64,000 bases of DNA from Blastomonas fulva (GCF_003431825.1 NZ_CP020083.1:1960501-2024500), one strand, 5' to 3'. Shown: positions 1-10,084, counted from the stretch's first letter. A program made the numbers and translations. The notes: generated by a model from the letters alone, not told the origin.

Positions 1-400
1 TGGTGATGCCGCCCCAGTCGTGCACGGCCTTGTTCAGGTCTTCGCGCGCACCCAGCGAGGTGATCACCATCGGCACCTGCCACTTGGCGCAGGTCATGAT
101 GTCGGCTTCCAGCCGGTCGTTGGACTTGTGGACGATCTGGTTGACCGCATAGGGCGCGGCGGGCGCATCGGGGTTGGCGCGGTTGTATTCGGCCAGTTCC
201 TCGGTGATCTGGTGCAGCCACTCGTCGAGCTGGCTCTGCGGCCGCGCGTTGAGCGCCGGGAACGACCCGATCACGCCCGCCTTGCATTGCGCAATGACGA
301 GCTCGGGGCCGGAGATGATGAAGAGCGGCGACCCGATGACGGGCAGGCGCAGGTTGTCGCAAAGCGGGGATGGCATGGTCATGGCCGCGACATTAGCCAT
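1..400 (-). CDS. Nitronate monooxygenase (2-nitropropane dioxygenase family), C-terminus cut by window edge
   Basis: The visible 133 N-terminal residues read LPVIGSPLFIISGPELVIAQ, then AGVIGSFPALNARP and later VPMVITSLGA. This is the start of the FMN-binding TIM barrel of nitronate monooxygenases, which oxidise alkyl nitronates; some relatives are enoyl reductases of other pathways. The gene runs off the left edge, so the catalytic histidine region cannot be checked. I chose the ATG at 400, but ATGs at 382 and 376 are in frame and the 376 start would give a more typical N-terminus (MPSPLCDNLRLP). It lies downstream of leuA on the same strand but is separated from it by a 135-bp hairpin-rich repeat, so it probably has its own transcript. 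Confidence 0.8.
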   Translation of the reverse strand, partial: MANVAAMTMPSPLCDNLRLPVIGSPLFIISGPELVIAQCKAGVIGSFPALNARPQSQLDEWLHQITEELAEYNRANPDAPAAPYAVNQIVHKSNDRLEADIMTCAKWQVPMVITSLGAREDLNKAVHDWGGIT

Positions 401-475
401 GGTTCATGGGCTGTCCAGAGGCATTCTTAACTAGGCAATTAAGTTTTGAATGAAAACTGCAGGGGGCCGCTTAAT

Positions 476-610
476 TCCTCCCCGAGCTTGCTCGGAGAGG
501 GGGACCGTTCGCGCATCGAATGGTAGAGGGGCTCGATAACGACGGTTGGTAAGAACCCCTCCCCCATCCTGCGGATGGTCCCCCTCCCCCAGACAAGCTG
601 GGGGAGGATT
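476..610. repeat. Hairpin-rich palindromic repeat downstream of leuA
   Basis: Two GC-rich hairpins (around 476-500 and 587-607) flank a core whose ends are mutually complementary (GGGGGACC near 499-506 and GGTCCCCC near 577-584). The architecture, hairpin then complementary core arms then hairpin, is the same as in the repeats at 56039 and 63616, but the sequence has diverged. Seen from leuA, the 587-607 hairpin probably also acts as its transcription terminator. No gene is seen in this 217-bp gap. Confidence 0.55.
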
Positions 611-617
611 TGACAGA

Positions 618-2282
618 TCAGATCCCCTCGAGCGCGCTCAATACCGCTTTGATCGAAGCCGTCGCGACGTCCTCGTCCACCCCGACGCCGAAGCAGGGCG
701 AGCGGCCGTCGACCGCGCATTCGACATAGGCCGCAGCGCGCGCCTTCGATCCTGCGCCGATCGCGTGTTCGCGGTAATCGGCGATGTCGATGGCAATCCC
801 CAGCGCAGCCGACAGCGCATCGACCACCCCTGATATCAGCCCGTTGCCGCGTCCGCTGACAGGGATTTCCTTGCCGTCCGCGATGATCCGCCCGACAAAC
901 AACCGGTCGCTGCCCGCCTTGCGCTCCTCGTAATCGACCAGCTGGTACTTGCCCTGGCCGTCGAGCCGGTAGCGCGTCTGGAAGGCCTGCCAGATATCGC
1001 CCGAGGACAATTCCATGCTTTTTGCATCGGCGAGCGCCTGCACGGTCTTGCTGAAATCGGCCTGCAGGCGCTTGGGCAGCTTGAGGCCCTGGTCCTGCTC
1101 GAGCACCCAGGCGACGCCGCCCTTGCCGCTTTGCGAGTTGACGCGGATCACCGCTTCATACGAACGTCCGATATCGGCGGGGTCGAGCGGCAGATAGGGC
1201 ACCTGCCAATACTGGTCGTTGCGCTTTTCCTGCGCGGCAAAGCCCTTCTTGATCGCGTCCTGATGGCTGCCCGAAAATGCCGTGAACACCAGTTCACCTG
1301 CATAAGGGTGCCGCTCGGGCACCTTCAACTGGTTGCAATATTCCACCGTCTTGACGATCTCGTCCATGTCCGAGAAATCGAGCCCGGGGTGCATACCCTG
1401 CGTGTACATGTTGAGGCCCAGCGCCACGAGATCGACATTGCCGGTGCGCTCGCCATTGCCAAACAGGCAGCCCTCAATGCGGTCCGCGCCCGCCATCAGG
1501 CCCAGTTCCGCTGCGGCGATGCCCGACCCGCGATCATTGTGCGGATGCAGGCTGATCACCACGCAATCGCGCCTGCTGATATGGCGGCACATCCACTCGA
1601 TCTGGTCGGCGTAGATGTTGGGGCTTGAGGCCTCGACCGTCGCGGGCAGGTTGAGGATCAGCGGCTTTTCGGGCGTCGGCTGCAGCACCTCGATCACCGC
1701 TTCGCAGACCTCCAGGCTGAAATCGAGCTCGGCGGTGGAAAAGGTCTCGGGCGAGTATTCGAAATGCCAGTCGGTCTGCGGATACTTCGCCGCCTGCTCC
1801 TTGAGGATGTTCGCACCCTCGACCGCGATCGCCTTGACGCCTGCGCGGTCGAGACCGAACACGACCTCGCGCCACGCGGGCGAGACAGCGTTGTAGAGGT
1901 GCACGATCGCGCGATGGACCCCGGCGAGGCTCGCAAAGGTCTTCTCGATCAGGTCGCGCCGCGACTGGGTGAGCACCTGCACGGTGACGTCGGCGGGGAT
2001 CTTGTTTCCGTCGACGAGGCCGCGGATGAAGTTGAACTCGGTCTCGCCCGCCGACGGAAAGCCGACCTCGATCTCCTTGAGGCCGATCTTGACCAGCAGG
2101 TCGAAGAACCGCTGCTTCTTGGGCCCGTCCATCGGGTCGATCAGCGCTTGGTTACCATCGCGCATGTCGGTGGAAAGCCAGCGCGGCGGCGCGGTGATCA
2201 CCGCATCGGGCCAGGTTCGGTTCGGCAGGTCGACCCGCGGAAAGGCGCGGTATTTTTGCGAAGGATCGGTGAGCATCGGCAT
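618..2282 (-). CDS. leuA: 2-isopropylmalate synthase
   Basis: The 554-residue protein catalyses the first committed step of leucine synthesis (acetyl-CoA plus 2-ketoisovalerate to 2-isopropylmalate) in the cytoplasm. The substrate and metal motif DMRDGNQ lies at residues 39-45 and the second metal ligand motif HPHND at 246-250. The C-terminal third matches the LeuA regulatory domain that binds leucine. Its length fits the proteobacterial long LeuA2 type. I placed the start at the ATG giving MPMLTDPSQKYRAFP, which is the usual N-terminus of this family; the reading frame stays open to 2333 but that extension is not protein-like. Upstream lie a leucine-rich leader peptide and a terminator, so the gene is probably controlled by ribosome-mediated attenuation. 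Confidence 0.96.
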   Translation of the reverse strand: MPMLTDPSQKYRAFPRVDLPNRTWPDAVITAPPRWLSTDMRDGNQALIDPMDGPKKQRFFDLLVKIGLKEIEVGFPSAGETEFNFIRGLVDGNKIPADVTVQVLTQSRRDLIEKTFASLAGVHRAIVHLYNAVSPAWREVVFGLDRAGVKAIAVEGANILKEQAAKYPQTDWHFEYSPETFSTAELDFSLEVCEAVIEVLQPTPEKPLILNLPATVEASSPNIYADQIEWMCRHISRRDCVVISLHPHNDRGSGIAAAELGLMAGADRIEGCLFGNGERTGNVDLVALGLNMYTQGMHPGLDFSDMDEIVKTVEYCNQLKVPERHPYAGELVFTAFSGSHQDAIKKGFAAQEKRNDQYWQVPYLPLDPADIGRSYEAVIRVNSQSGKGGVAWVLEQDQGLKLPKRLQADFSKTVQALADAKSMELSSGDIWQAFQTRYRLDGQGKYQLVDYEERKAGSDRLFVGRIIADGKEIPVSGRGNGLISGVVDALSAALGIAIDIADYREHAIGAGSKARAAAYVECAVDGRSPCFGVGVDEDVATASIKAVLSALEGI

Positions 2283-2374
2283 GGCTGAAAGGCGCCCCTG
2301 GCTGTTTGGTGGTGCGATAAGGGTGGCCAGCAATCAGCGCAACCGGTGATCGGCGCTGGGCGTGCTGGCGGGTG

Positions 2375-2434
2375 AAAAAGCCCTTAGGCGTGGCGCGCCC
2401 CATTGGCGCGCACGGTCGGTACACGCCTAAGGGC
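2375..2434 (-). terminator. leuA attenuator (intrinsic terminator in leader)
   Basis: On the minus strand, arm GCCCTTAGGCGTG (2434-2422) is perfectly complementary to CACGCCTAAGGGC (2392-2380), 13 bp, and is followed immediately by TTTTT (2379-2375). A second stem, GCGCGCC with GGCGCGC (2411-2405 and 2399-2393), fills the loop. This terminator sits before the leuA start rather than after a gene. A smaller competing hairpin, ACACGCC-CTTA-GGCGTGT, uses the same 5' arm and overlaps the end of the leader ORF. That gives the mutually exclusive structures expected of an attenuator. Confidence 0.85.
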
Positions 2435-2474
2435 GTGTAAGTCGCAATCCAAGAAGGAGGGCCAATCCGGTCAT
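2427..2474 (-). CDS. leuL: leu operon leader peptide
   Basis: This 15-codon ORF encodes MTGLALLLGLRLTRP. Six of 15 residues are leucine (codons TTG, CTC, CTT, CTT, TTG, CTT), and its TAG stop lies inside the 5' arm of the terminator described at 2375-2434. Leucine-codon-rich peptides just before a terminator and a leu gene are the hallmark of transcription attenuation: ribosome stalling when charged tRNA-Leu is low changes leader folding. A clear Shine-Dalgarno is not visible, though a five-codon ORF (MTLTL) ends in an ATGA overlap at this start and could couple translation. No convincing promoter was placed upstream. Confidence 0.82.
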   Translation of the reverse strand: MTGLALLLGLRLTRP

Positions 2475-2560
2475 AATGTCAGCGTCATTGCGTGAACCGG
2501 CGGCTTTGCGCAACAAAAAAATGGTCGGCGCTATCTCGCACGCAGGATATGGGGAGAGGC

Positions 2561-2592
2561 AAACCCCTCCCCGGCGGATGACCGGGAAGGGG
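2561..2592 (-). terminator. Terminator downstream of the YceI gene
   Basis: An 11-bp GC stem (2564-2574 with 2582-2592, one G-U pair) with a 7-nt loop, followed on the minus strand by a short T run, lies 12 nt after the YceI stop codon. It separates that gene from the leu leader. Confidence 0.6.
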
Positions 2593-2603
2593 GGAGTTGC
2601 TTT

Positions 2604-3227
2604 TTACTGCTTTTCGAACGCCACGCTGATGTCGAGTTCGACTTCGTCGCTCACCATCGGCAGGCCATAAGCGATGCCGAATTCGCTGCGCTTGATCTCG
2701 GTCTCGGCCTCGAAGCCGATCGTTTCCTTCTTGTTGAACGGGTTGGTACCCGCGCCGGTGAACTCGGCGTCGAATGTCACTTCCTTGGTGACGCCATTCA
2801 GCGTGAGATTGCCGGTGATCTTGGCGGTCATGCCGCTGGCCACCACCTTGGTCGAGACGAAGCGCGCATCGGCGGGCGAGGGGCCGAAGAAGTCGGGCTT
2901 GCCGCCGTCCTTGCCCGCGCGCAGCAGATGGCTGGTGAGCCCGGCGCTGGCGGTGGTCACCTTGCCGACGGGGATGGTGACATCGACCTTGGCGGCGTTG
3001 AGGTTGGCCGGATCGATCATCAGCGTTCCGGCGATGTCGCCAAACAGGCCGTAATAATCGTTGAAGCCGAAGTGATTGACCTCCCAGCCGATCAGCGAGT
3101 GGCCGGGGTCGGTCTTGTAGGTGCCGGCGGTCACGCGGGTAGCGTCCTTCTGGCCGGGCAGCTGCATGCCTTGGCCGATCAGCGGGGTGGCGGCGACGAG
3201 AGCGAGGATAGCGAGAGTCTTGCGCAT
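2604..3227 (-). CDS. YceI family exported protein
   Basis: This 207-residue protein starts with a signal peptide (MRKTLAILALVAATPLIGQG). It continues with the YceI lipocalin-like beta-barrel pattern: a TYKTDPGHSLIGWEVNHFGF strand pair, GTLMIDPANLNAAKVDVTIP, the LTLNGVTKEVTFDAEF motif and a C-terminal VSDEVELDISVAFEK. YceI proteins are periplasmic and bind isoprenoid or other amphiphilic ligands; their physiological role is mostly unclear. The gene has its own terminator. It lies downstream of bioA on the same strand but 89 bp away, so co-transcription is uncertain. Confidence 0.9.
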   Translation of the reverse strand: MRKTLAILALVAATPLIGQGMQLPGQKDATRVTAGTYKTDPGHSLIGWEVNHFGFNDYYGLFGDIAGTLMIDPANLNAAKVDVTIPVGKVTTASAGLTSHLLRAGKDGGKPDFFGPSPADARFVSTKVVASGMTAKITGNLTLNGVTKEVTFDAEFTGAGTNPFNKKETIGFEAETEIKRSEFGIAYGLPMVSDEVELDISVAFEKQ

Positions 3228-3315
3228 GACGAACTCCTAGGGAAGTGGGGGGACAGGAACACCGAAACTGGGTGCCTGAACGCCGCAAGTCAATCTTTGA
3301 TCCGTCGCCAGCGAA

Positions 3316-4587
3316 TCAGCGCCCGGCGGCCTCCAGCCCCTCGCGCACCACGGCGTAGATCGTCTGCAACTGGCCGGGCGTGGTGCAATAGGGGGGCATG
3401 ACATAGACGGTGTTGCCCAGCGGGCGGATCAGCACGCCATGGGCCTTGCCGAACCCCGCCAGATGCACCGACCAGCTCGATAGATAGCCTTGGCTGTCGG
3501 CGACGATGTCGAACGCGGCGATGGTGCCGCATTGCCGCGTGCCGGCGACCAGAGGGTGGCTGGCGATGGCCGCGAGCTGTTCCGTCTGAAGCGCCGCAAG
3601 CGCATCGATCCGCGCCTGGACCGGCTCTTCGCGCCAGATGGCAAGGTTCGCGTTGGCGGCCGCGCACGCGATCGGGTTGGCGGTGTAGCTGCTCGAATGG
3701 AAAAAGCAGTCGGCGCGGTCGTCCGACCAGTGCGCCATGAAAATCTCCTCGCCCGCAAGCGTCACCGCCAGCGGCACCGCTCCCCCGGTCAGCCCCTTGG
3801 AGAGGCACAGGATGTCGGGGATCACGCCTGCCTGCTCGCACGCCAGCATCGTGCCGGTGCGGCCCCAGCCGGTCATCACCTCGTCGGCGATGAACAATAC
3901 GTCGTGCGCAGCGCAGATCGCGGCCATCTCGGCAAGAACATCGGCGGAGTACATCAGCATCCCGCCTGCACCCAGCACCAGCGGCTCGACGATGAACGCG
4001 GCGGCGTGGTCGCGGCAAGCCGCATCCAGCGCATCGAAGGTCGCCTGCTCGCCTCCTGCAGCGGGGAAGGGGATGGCGGTGACGTCGAACAGCAAAGGCG
4101 CATAAGGCCGGTTGAACACCCCGCGCGCGCCCACCGACATCGCGCCGATGGTGTCGCCGTGATAGCTGTGCTCCATCACGATGATCTTGTGCCGCTGCTC
4201 GCCGTGCCCGCCTTTTTCTCGGTTGTGCCAGAAGCCCAGCGCCATCTTGAGCGCGACCTCGACCGCGGTGGAGCCGGAGTCGCTGAAGAACACGCGCGTG
4301 AGCGGCCCGGGCGTGATCTCGATCAGCCCGCGTGCCAGCGTCTCGGCAGGCTCGTGCGTCCATCCGGCGAAGATGATCTGGTCGAGCTTTTCGCTCTGCT
4401 CGCGGATCGCGGCCATGATGCGTGGATGCGCGTGCCCATGCGTGGTCACCCACCAGCTCGAGATCGCGTCGATCCATGTCCGGCCATCGGCGCCATGCAG
4501 CACCGCGCCCTGGCCGCGCGCGATCAGCGGGATGTCCTCGCCCAGGCCATGCTGGGTGAAGGGATGCCATACGGGCGAGGGCGTCAT
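3316..4587 (-). CDS. bioA: Adenosylmethionine-8-amino-7-oxononanoate aminotransferase
   Basis: This class III PLP aminotransferase of 423 residues converts KAPA to DAPA in biotin synthesis using S-adenosylmethionine as amino donor. The conserved start [27 protein letters not shown] near 100-116, [15 protein letters not shown] near 231-245 (Asp235 contacts PLP) and the Schiff-base lysine in LSKGLTGG (Lys264) are all present. Its ATG overlaps the bioD stop (ATGA), so bioF, bioD and bioA are translationally coupled. bioB is not in this window. Confidence 0.96.
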   Translation of the reverse strand: MTPSPVWHPFTQHGLGEDIPLIARGQGAVLHGADGRTWIDAISSWWVTTHGHAHPRIMAAIREQSEKLDQIIFAGWTHEPAETLARGLIEITPGPLTRVFFSDSGSTAVEVALKMALGFWHNREKGGHGEQRHKIIVMEHSYHGDTIGAMSVGARGVFNRPYAPLLFDVTAIPFPAAGGEQATFDALDAACRDHAAAFIVEPLVLGAGGMLMYSADVLAEMAAICAAHDVLFIADEVMTGWGRTGTMLACEQAGVIPDILCLSKGLTGGAVPLAVTLAGEEIFMAHWSDDRADCFFHSSSYTANPIACAAANANLAIWREEPVQARIDALAALQTEQLAAIASHPLVAGTRQCGTIAAFDIVADSQGYLSSWSVHLAGFGKAHGVLIRPLGNTVYVMPPYCTTPGQLQTIYAVVREGLEAAGR

Positions 4588-5201
4588 GCGAAGTCCGCGA
4601 GATCGAAACCGGCGGCAAAGCCATCGGCCAGCGTCTCGGCCGTCAGCGCAGCCAGCCGCGCCAGACGTCCGAGGCGGCGGACCTTGCCGATCGCGGCGAT
4701 GGTGTGCTCGCTGTCGGGCACCGCATCGCCGATGAACGCGACGCCATGGATCGGCACCCCGCGCGACCGCAACGCCTCGATCGTCAGCAGGCTGTGGTTG
4801 ATCGTGCCCAAGGCGGTGCGCGCGCAGACGATCACCGGGATCTGCCAGCGCGCGAAGACATCGGCATAGAGCGTTTGGCGGGTCACCGGAACCAGCGCGC
4901 CGCCTGCACCCTCGATCACCAAGGGGGCGTCGATATCGGGCGGGATCAGCGCATCGCTATCGATCTCCACTCCGTCGATCTCGGCGGCGAGATGCGGCGA
5001 GGCGGGGGTGATCAGCCGCCAGGCCTCGGGCAGCGTCGATCCGGGGGCCATGCGCTCGACGAACGCTGTGTCGGTCTCGCCCTCGAGGCCGGATTGCACC
5101 GGCTTCCAGTATCTCGCGCCCAAAGCCTGGACCAGGGCAGCGCTGAACACCGACTTGCCGATATCGGTGTCGGTGCCTGTTACAACAAATCGCGGTTTCA
5201 T
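4584..5201 (-). CDS. bioD: Dethiobiotin synthetase
   Basis: This 205-residue ATP-dependent enzyme closes the ureido ring of dethiobiotin from DAPA and CO2. The N-terminal P-loop variant [15 protein letters not shown] (residues 5-19), KPVQSGLE (36-43) and the [12 protein letters not shown] segment (around 96-107) are typical. It overlaps bioF upstream and bioA downstream by 4 nt each, indicating a tight bioFDA unit. Confidence 0.95.
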   Translation of the reverse strand: MKPRFVVTGTDTDIGKSVFSAALVQALGARYWKPVQSGLEGETDTAFVERMAPGSTLPEAWRLITPASPHLAAEIDGVEIDSDALIPPDIDAPLVIEGAGGALVPVTRQTLYADVFARWQIPVIVCARTALGTINHSLLTIEALRSRGVPIHGVAFIGDAVPDSEHTIAAIGKVRRLGRLARLAALTAETLADGFAAGFDLADFA

Positions 5202-6337
5202 GCGGGGATCATGATCCTGTCGAGTGATTCGGATAGCGCGCCGATATCACCCATCGAGACATTGCGGGTAATGGAAATCCGCAGGCGCGCGGTGCCGGGC
5301 GGCACGGTGGGTGGGCGGATGCCGCGAATGTCGAAGCCCTGGCGCTGCAGGCTGGCGGCGATCCGCATGGTGCGGGCATCATCGCCGATGATCACGGGGA
5401 GGATCTGGCTGGTGCCGCCCTGCGCGCCCAGCCGCGGGGCGAGCAGGCGCCGCGCCTCGGCAACGCGGGCAAACAGCTCGTCGCGCCAGTCGTGATGGGC
5501 TGCGACGATCGCGATCGCACGGCGCACCATGTGCGCGATCAGCGGCGAGGGCGCGGTCGAGAACACGAAGGGCCGCGCGCGGTTGACGAGGAAATCGGTG
5601 ACCACCTTGGGCGCGCAGATCAGCGCGCCTTCGCAGCCAAGCGCCTTGCCGCAGGTGTGCAAAGTGATGACATTCGGCTGTCCGGCAAGACCGTGCGCGA
5701 GGCCGGCGCCGCAAGGGCCGAACACCCCGGTGGCGTGGGCCTCGTCGATGACCAGCGCCGCATCGTGCCGCGCGGCGACCTCGGCCAGATCGGCCAGCGG
5801 CGCGCAGTCGCCGTCCATGCTGTAGAGGCTTTCGACCGCGATCCAGACCTGCCCGGATCCGCCTTCGGCGCGCCAGGCGGTGATGACGTCGTCGAACGCC
5901 TGCGCGTCGTTGTGCCGAGCGGCGCGGGTTTCGGCGCGGCCCAGTTTCATGCCGTCGTGCGCGGATGCGTGGATCAGGCTGTCATGCACCACCAGATCGC
6001 CGCGCTGCGGCAGCGTGGCGAACAGCGCCGCGTTGGCGGCAAAGCCGGTGGCGAAGAACAGTGCGGACTGGCTGCCGAAATGCGCCGCGGCATCGGCTTC
6101 GAGCGCCTCATGCGCCGCATGGTTTCCGCGTAGCAGCCGCGATCCGCCCGATCCTGCGGGGAGACCCAATGCCATGCCTTCGCGCAAGGCATCGTGCAGC
6201 AGCGTCGATCCTGCCAGTCCCAGATAATCGTTCGAGGCAAAATCCTTGCCCGAACGGGGCGCAAGCGCACGCAGCCTCGAATCCCTTTTCAGGGATTCGA
6301 GCTGCGCGGCATGGGTTTCGAAGGCTGGCGTGGCCAA
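5198..6337 (-). CDS. bioF: 8-amino-7-oxononanoate synthase
   Basis: This PLP-dependent alpha-oxoamine synthase condenses alanine with pimeloyl-ACP or pimeloyl-CoA to make [15 protein letters not shown] near the N-terminus, [31 protein letters not shown] and the PLP lysine in HTCGKALG are present. The start is uncertain. There is no ATG before the conserved region; I used TTG at 6337, which begins 9 nt after the ilvC stop and gives about 379 residues, normal for BioF. A GTG at 6388 would overlap ilvC by 43 nt, and those extra residues are an out-of-frame reading of ilvC. Sharing a strand and no gap with ilvC suggests read-through from the ilv genes. It belongs to the same structural family as the serine palmitoyltransferase at 56173. 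Confidence 0.93.
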   Translation of the reverse strand: MATPAFETHAAQLESLKRDSRLRALAPRSGKDFASNDYLGLAGSTLLHDALREGMALGLPAGSGGSRLLRGNHAAHEALEADAAAHFGSQSALFFATGFAANAALFATLPQRGDLVVHDSLIHASAHDGMKLGRAETRAARHNDAQAFDDVITAWRAEGGSGQVWIAVESLYSMDGDCAPLADLAEVAARHDAALVIDEAHATGVFGPCGAGLAHGLAGQPNVITLHTCGKALGCEGALICAPKVVTDFLVNRARPFVFSTAPSPLIAHMVRRAIAIVAAHHDWRDELFARVAEARRLLAPRLGAQGGTSQILPVIIGDDARTMRIAASLQRQGFDIRGIRPPTVPPGTARLRISITRNVSMGDIGALSESLDRIMIPA

Positions 6338-6345
6338 CGCGGTGG

Positions 6346-7380
<1,035 letters not shown>

Positions 7381-7392
7381 CTAATCTGGTTC

Positions 7393-7466
7393 GTCATTCC
7401 CGCGAAGGCGGGAATCCCGCTTTGGTTGGTGCAGAGGCGGGACCCCCGCCTGCGCGGGGGTGACGA
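7393..7466. repeat. Dispersed palindromic repeat, family 1, copy 1
   Basis: This 74-bp element begins GTCATTCCCGCGAAGGCGGG and ends GCGCGGGGGTGACGA. Its two ends are imperfect inverted repeats of each other and each half folds into a hairpin. The copy at 60513-60593 matches at both ends and differs mainly in the middle. It sits between ilvN and ilvC, inside an operon-like stretch. Confidence 0.8.
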
Positions 7467-7483
7467 TGTGGTTGCGAACTGAA

Positions 7484-7999
7484 TTACCCCGCCGTGGCCC
7501 CCCGGGTCATGGCGACGACCCCGGTGCGGGCGACCTCGACCAGCCCGACCTCGCGCATCAGCGCGATGAACTGGTTGATCTTTTCCGACGATCCGGAAAT
7601 CTCGAAGACGAAGCTGGTGGTGCTGGTGTCGACCGGGCGGGCGCGGAAGATGTCCGCCAGCCGCAGCGCTTCGATCCGGTGCTCGCCCGCGCCCGCGACC
7701 TTGACCAATGCCAGCTCGCGCTCGACATGCGGCCCGAGCTCGGTGAGGTCGGCGACGCGGTGCACCGCCACCAGCCGGTCCAGCTGGGCGATGATCTGGT
7801 CGATCACCGCAGGCGGGCTGACGGTGACGATGGTGATTCGGCTGACCGCATGGTCCTCGCTGATATCGGCCACCGTCAGGCTTTCGATATTGTATCCGCG
7901 CGCGGTGAACATGCCGGCGATCTTCGCCAGAATGCCCGCCTCGTTGTCGACGGTAACGGTCAGAACGTGCCGTTCGGATGCCTGTTGCTGGATATGCAT
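7484..7999 (-). CDS. ilvN: Acetolactate synthase small (regulatory) subunit
   Basis: This 171-residue protein has an N-terminal ACT domain (HVLTVTVDNEAGILAKIAGMFTARGYNIESLTV) that binds valine and confers feedback inhibition on the catalytic subunit. The C-terminal half (LVKVAGAGEHRIEALRLADIF and beyond) matches the IlvH-type domain that activates the large subunit. The length is like E. coli IlvH (about 163) rather than the short IlvN. It lies 115 bp downstream of ilvB on the same strand. Confidence 0.96.
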   Translation of the reverse strand: MHIQQQASERHVLTVTVDNEAGILAKIAGMFTARGYNIESLTVADISEDHAVSRITIVTVSPPAVIDQIIAQLDRLVAVHRVADLTELGPHVERELALVKVAGAGEHRIEALRLADIFRARPVDTSTTSFVFEISGSSEKINQFIALMREVGLVEVARTGVVAMTRGATAG

Positions 8000-8114
8000 G
8001 GGGCGATCTTTCAGAAGGGGTGAAAGCCGATGCTGCCCGCAGCAGTATGCCGCGCTAGCAGGATGGGCAAATCGGCTTTCGCCGATGGGACGTCACGGGG
8101 CGCACGAAACCGCA

Positions 8115-9863
8115 TCAGACCAGCGCCTTGGCTTCGTCTTCCATGGTCCCGGCAACCTCGTCGCCATACAGGATCATGTCGGTATGCGCCGCGCCCGAAG
8201 GGATCATCGGCAGGCAGTTGGCAAGCTTGGCGACGCGGCAATCGACCAGCGCGGGCCCTGGATGATCGATCATCGCCTGGATGCCCGCATCCAGCTCTGC
8301 CTGCTCGGAAATGCGGATGCCCTTCCAGCCATAAGCCTCGGCGAGCGCGACGAAATCGGGAAGCGCATCGGAATAGCTTTCCGAATAGCGGCTCTCATAG
8401 GTCAGCTGCTGCCACTGGCGCACCATGCCCATATATTCGTTGTTGAGGATGAAGATCTTGACCGGCAGACGGTATTGCGTCGCGGTGCCCAGCTCCTGAA
8501 TGTTCATCTGGATCGAGGCTTCGCCTGCGATGTCGATGCACAAGGTCTCGGGATTGCCCAACTGCGCGCCGATCGCGGCGGGAAGGCCATAGCCCATGGT
8601 GCCCAGGCCCCCCGAGGTCAGCCACTTGTTGGGCTTTTCGAAGCGGAAATACTGCGCCGCCCACATCTGGTGCTGGCCGACCTCGGTCGAGATGATCGGG
8701 CTCTGGTCCTTGGTCAGCGCATAAAGCCGCTCGATCGCGAGCTGCGGCATGATCTCGCTGTCGCTGGGCGGATAGGCCAGGCATTCGCGGGTGCGCCAGC
8801 CCTTGATCCGCGCCTGCCATTCGGAAAGGTCGCGCTTGTCATGGCCGATGGCGTGCAGCTGGTCGATGATCTGCTGCAGCACCGTGGTGCAGTCGCCGAT
8901 GATTCCCAGATCGACCCGCACTGTCTTGTTGATCGACGAGCGGTCGATATCGATGTGGATCTTCTTGGAGTCCGGCGAGAACGCATCGAGCCGCCCGGTA
9001 ACCCGGTCGTCGAAGCGTGCACCGACGCAGATGACGAGATCGGCGCGGTTCATCACCATGTTGGCTTCATAGGTGCCGTGCATCCCCAGCATGCCCAGCC
9101 AGTCGGGATGCTCGGACGGGAAGGCGCCCAGGCCCATCAGCGTCGAGGTGACCGGCGCGCCGGTCATCGCCTGCAGTTCGCGCAGCAGCGTGCTCGCCTC
9201 TGGTCCCGCGTTGATGACGCCGCCACCCGAATAGATCACAGGGCTGGTCGCTGCGCTGATCATCTGCGCGGCCCTGGCGATATCGTCGGGCGTGCCCGCG
9301 GTGACCGGGGCGTAGCGCTGGTTGGGGCGCGCGGGAGTGTCCGCGTCATGCGGCGCGCTGGCGACCTGCACGTCCTTGGGAATGTCGATCAGCACCGGGC
9401 CGGGGCGGCCCTTGGTGGCGATGTGGAACGCCTCGCGGACGGTAGATGCGAGCTTCGCCGGGTCCTTCACCAGATAATTGTGCTTGGTGCAGTGGCGGGT
9501 GATGCCGATGGTGTCGGCTTCCTGAAAAGCATCGGTGCCGATCAGGTTGGTCGCGACCTGGCCGGTGATGACCACCATCGGGATCGAATCCATCAGCGCA
9601 TCGGTGATCCCGGTGACCGCGTTGGTCGCGCCCGGGCCCGAGGTGACCAGCACGACTCCGGGCTTGCCGGTGGCGCGGGCATAGCCTTCTGCGGCGTGCG
9701 CAGCGGCCTGTTCGTGCCGCACCAGAATGTGGCGCAGCGACGGATGGCCAAAGATCGCGTCGTAAATCGGGAGCACCGCGCCGCCGGGATAGCCGAAGAT
9801 TACTTCGACGCCCTGCTCGACCAGCGTTTCAACCAGTATTTGCGCGCCGCTCAATTCGGCCAT
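8115..9863 (-). CDS. ilvB: Acetolactate synthase large (catalytic) subunit
   Basis: This 582-residue ThDP enzyme condenses pyruvate with pyruvate or 2-ketobutyrate, the first common step of branched-chain amino-acid synthesis. The N-terminal ThDP-binding part has [16 protein letters not shown] (with the catalytic Glu in the [16 protein letters not shown] segment). The central FAD-binding domain follows, and the C-terminal ThDP motif [17 protein letters not shown] contains the GEAS...N variant of GDGS...N. The 5' leader carries two terminator-like hairpins and a candidate promoter, so attenuation is plausible. Confidence 0.97.
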   Translation of the reverse strand: MAELSGAQILVETLVEQGVEVIFGYPGGAVLPIYDAIFGHPSLRHILVRHEQAAAHAAEGYARATGKPGVVLVTSGPGATNAVTGITDALMDSIPMVVITGQVATNLIGTDAFQEADTIGITRHCTKHNYLVKDPAKLASTVREAFHIATKGRPGPVLIDIPKDVQVASAPHDADTPARPNQRYAPVTAGTPDDIARAAQMISAATSPVIYSGGGVINAGPEASTLLRELQAMTGAPVTSTLMGLGAFPSEHPDWLGMLGMHGTYEANMVMNRADLVICVGARFDDRVTGRLDAFSPDSKKIHIDIDRSSINKTVRVDLGIIGDCTTVLQQIIDQLHAIGHDKRDLSEWQARIKGWRTRECLAYPPSDSEIMPQLAIERLYALTKDQSPIISTEVGQHQMWAAQYFRFEKPNKWLTSGGLGTMGYGLPAAIGAQLGNPETLCIDIAGEASIQMNIQELGTATQYRLPVKIFILNNEYMGMVRQWQQLTYESRYSESYSDALPDFVALAEAYGWKGIRISEQAELDAGIQAMIDHPGPALVDCRVAKLANCLPMIPSGAAHTDMILYGDEVAGTMEDEAKALV

Positions 9864-9881
9864 GACAACCAGCCCATCCTC

Positions 9882-9915
9882 AAAAAAACCCAGGCCCGCT
9901 TAGACAAAGCGGGCC
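9882..9915 (-). terminator. Terminator-like hairpin 2 in ilvB leader
   Basis: On the minus strand, GGCCCGCTT (9915-9907) pairs perfectly with AAGCGGGCC (9901-9893) across a 5-nt loop; TGGG and then a run of seven T (9888-9882) follow. It ends only about 18 nt before the ilvB start codon, where it can only act as an attenuator or fold over the ribosome site. A 26-codon ORF starting at ATG 9931 is translated straight through it and into ilvB in another frame. Confidence 0.7.
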
Positions 9916-9968
9916 GATGTTGCAAAACCATTAGCTGCCAGCTGTCCGACAGCGGCCGGAACCGGCGA

Positions 9969-10003
9969 AAATCAACCCGGCGCAGGCAGCCCGCGCCGGG
10001 TTG
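9969..10003 (-). terminator. Terminator-like hairpin 1 in ilvB leader
   Basis: CAACCCGGCGC (10003-9993) pairs with GCGCCGGGTTG (9983-9973), a perfect 11-bp stem with a 9-nt loop, followed by ATTTT on the minus strand. It lies roughly 45 nt after the predicted transcription start. No classical Leu/Val/Ile-rich leader ORF was found before it. Confidence 0.6.
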
Positions 10004-10055
10004 AAAAATTGATGTGACGTGTCGGAGACGCTCGCAGCAACGTCGTGACCTGTTC

Positions 10056-10084
10056 GCTCTAAGAGACACAAAATGCCGTGTCAA
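10056..10084 (-). promoter_or_regulatory. Candidate sigma-70 promoter for ilvB
   Basis: A consensus -35 TTGACA (10084-10079) is followed after 17 nt by TAGAGC (10061-10056), a weak -10. It is the only good -35 in the gap between miaA and ilvB, and it would give a leader of about 185 nt containing both hairpins. The -10 match is weak, so this remains tentative. Confidence 0.45.

Noticed and set aside
9851..9931. 26-codon ORF as a classical branched-chain leader peptide for ilvB
   Set aside because: Its content (four Leu, two Val among many Arg and Trp) is not strongly enriched, and it overlaps the ilvB start, unlike known leader peptides. Kept only as part of the leader finding.
7494..10004. 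836-codon open frame on the plus strand
   Set aside because: Antisense to ilvN and ilvB, both certain; no ribosome site or recognised motif.
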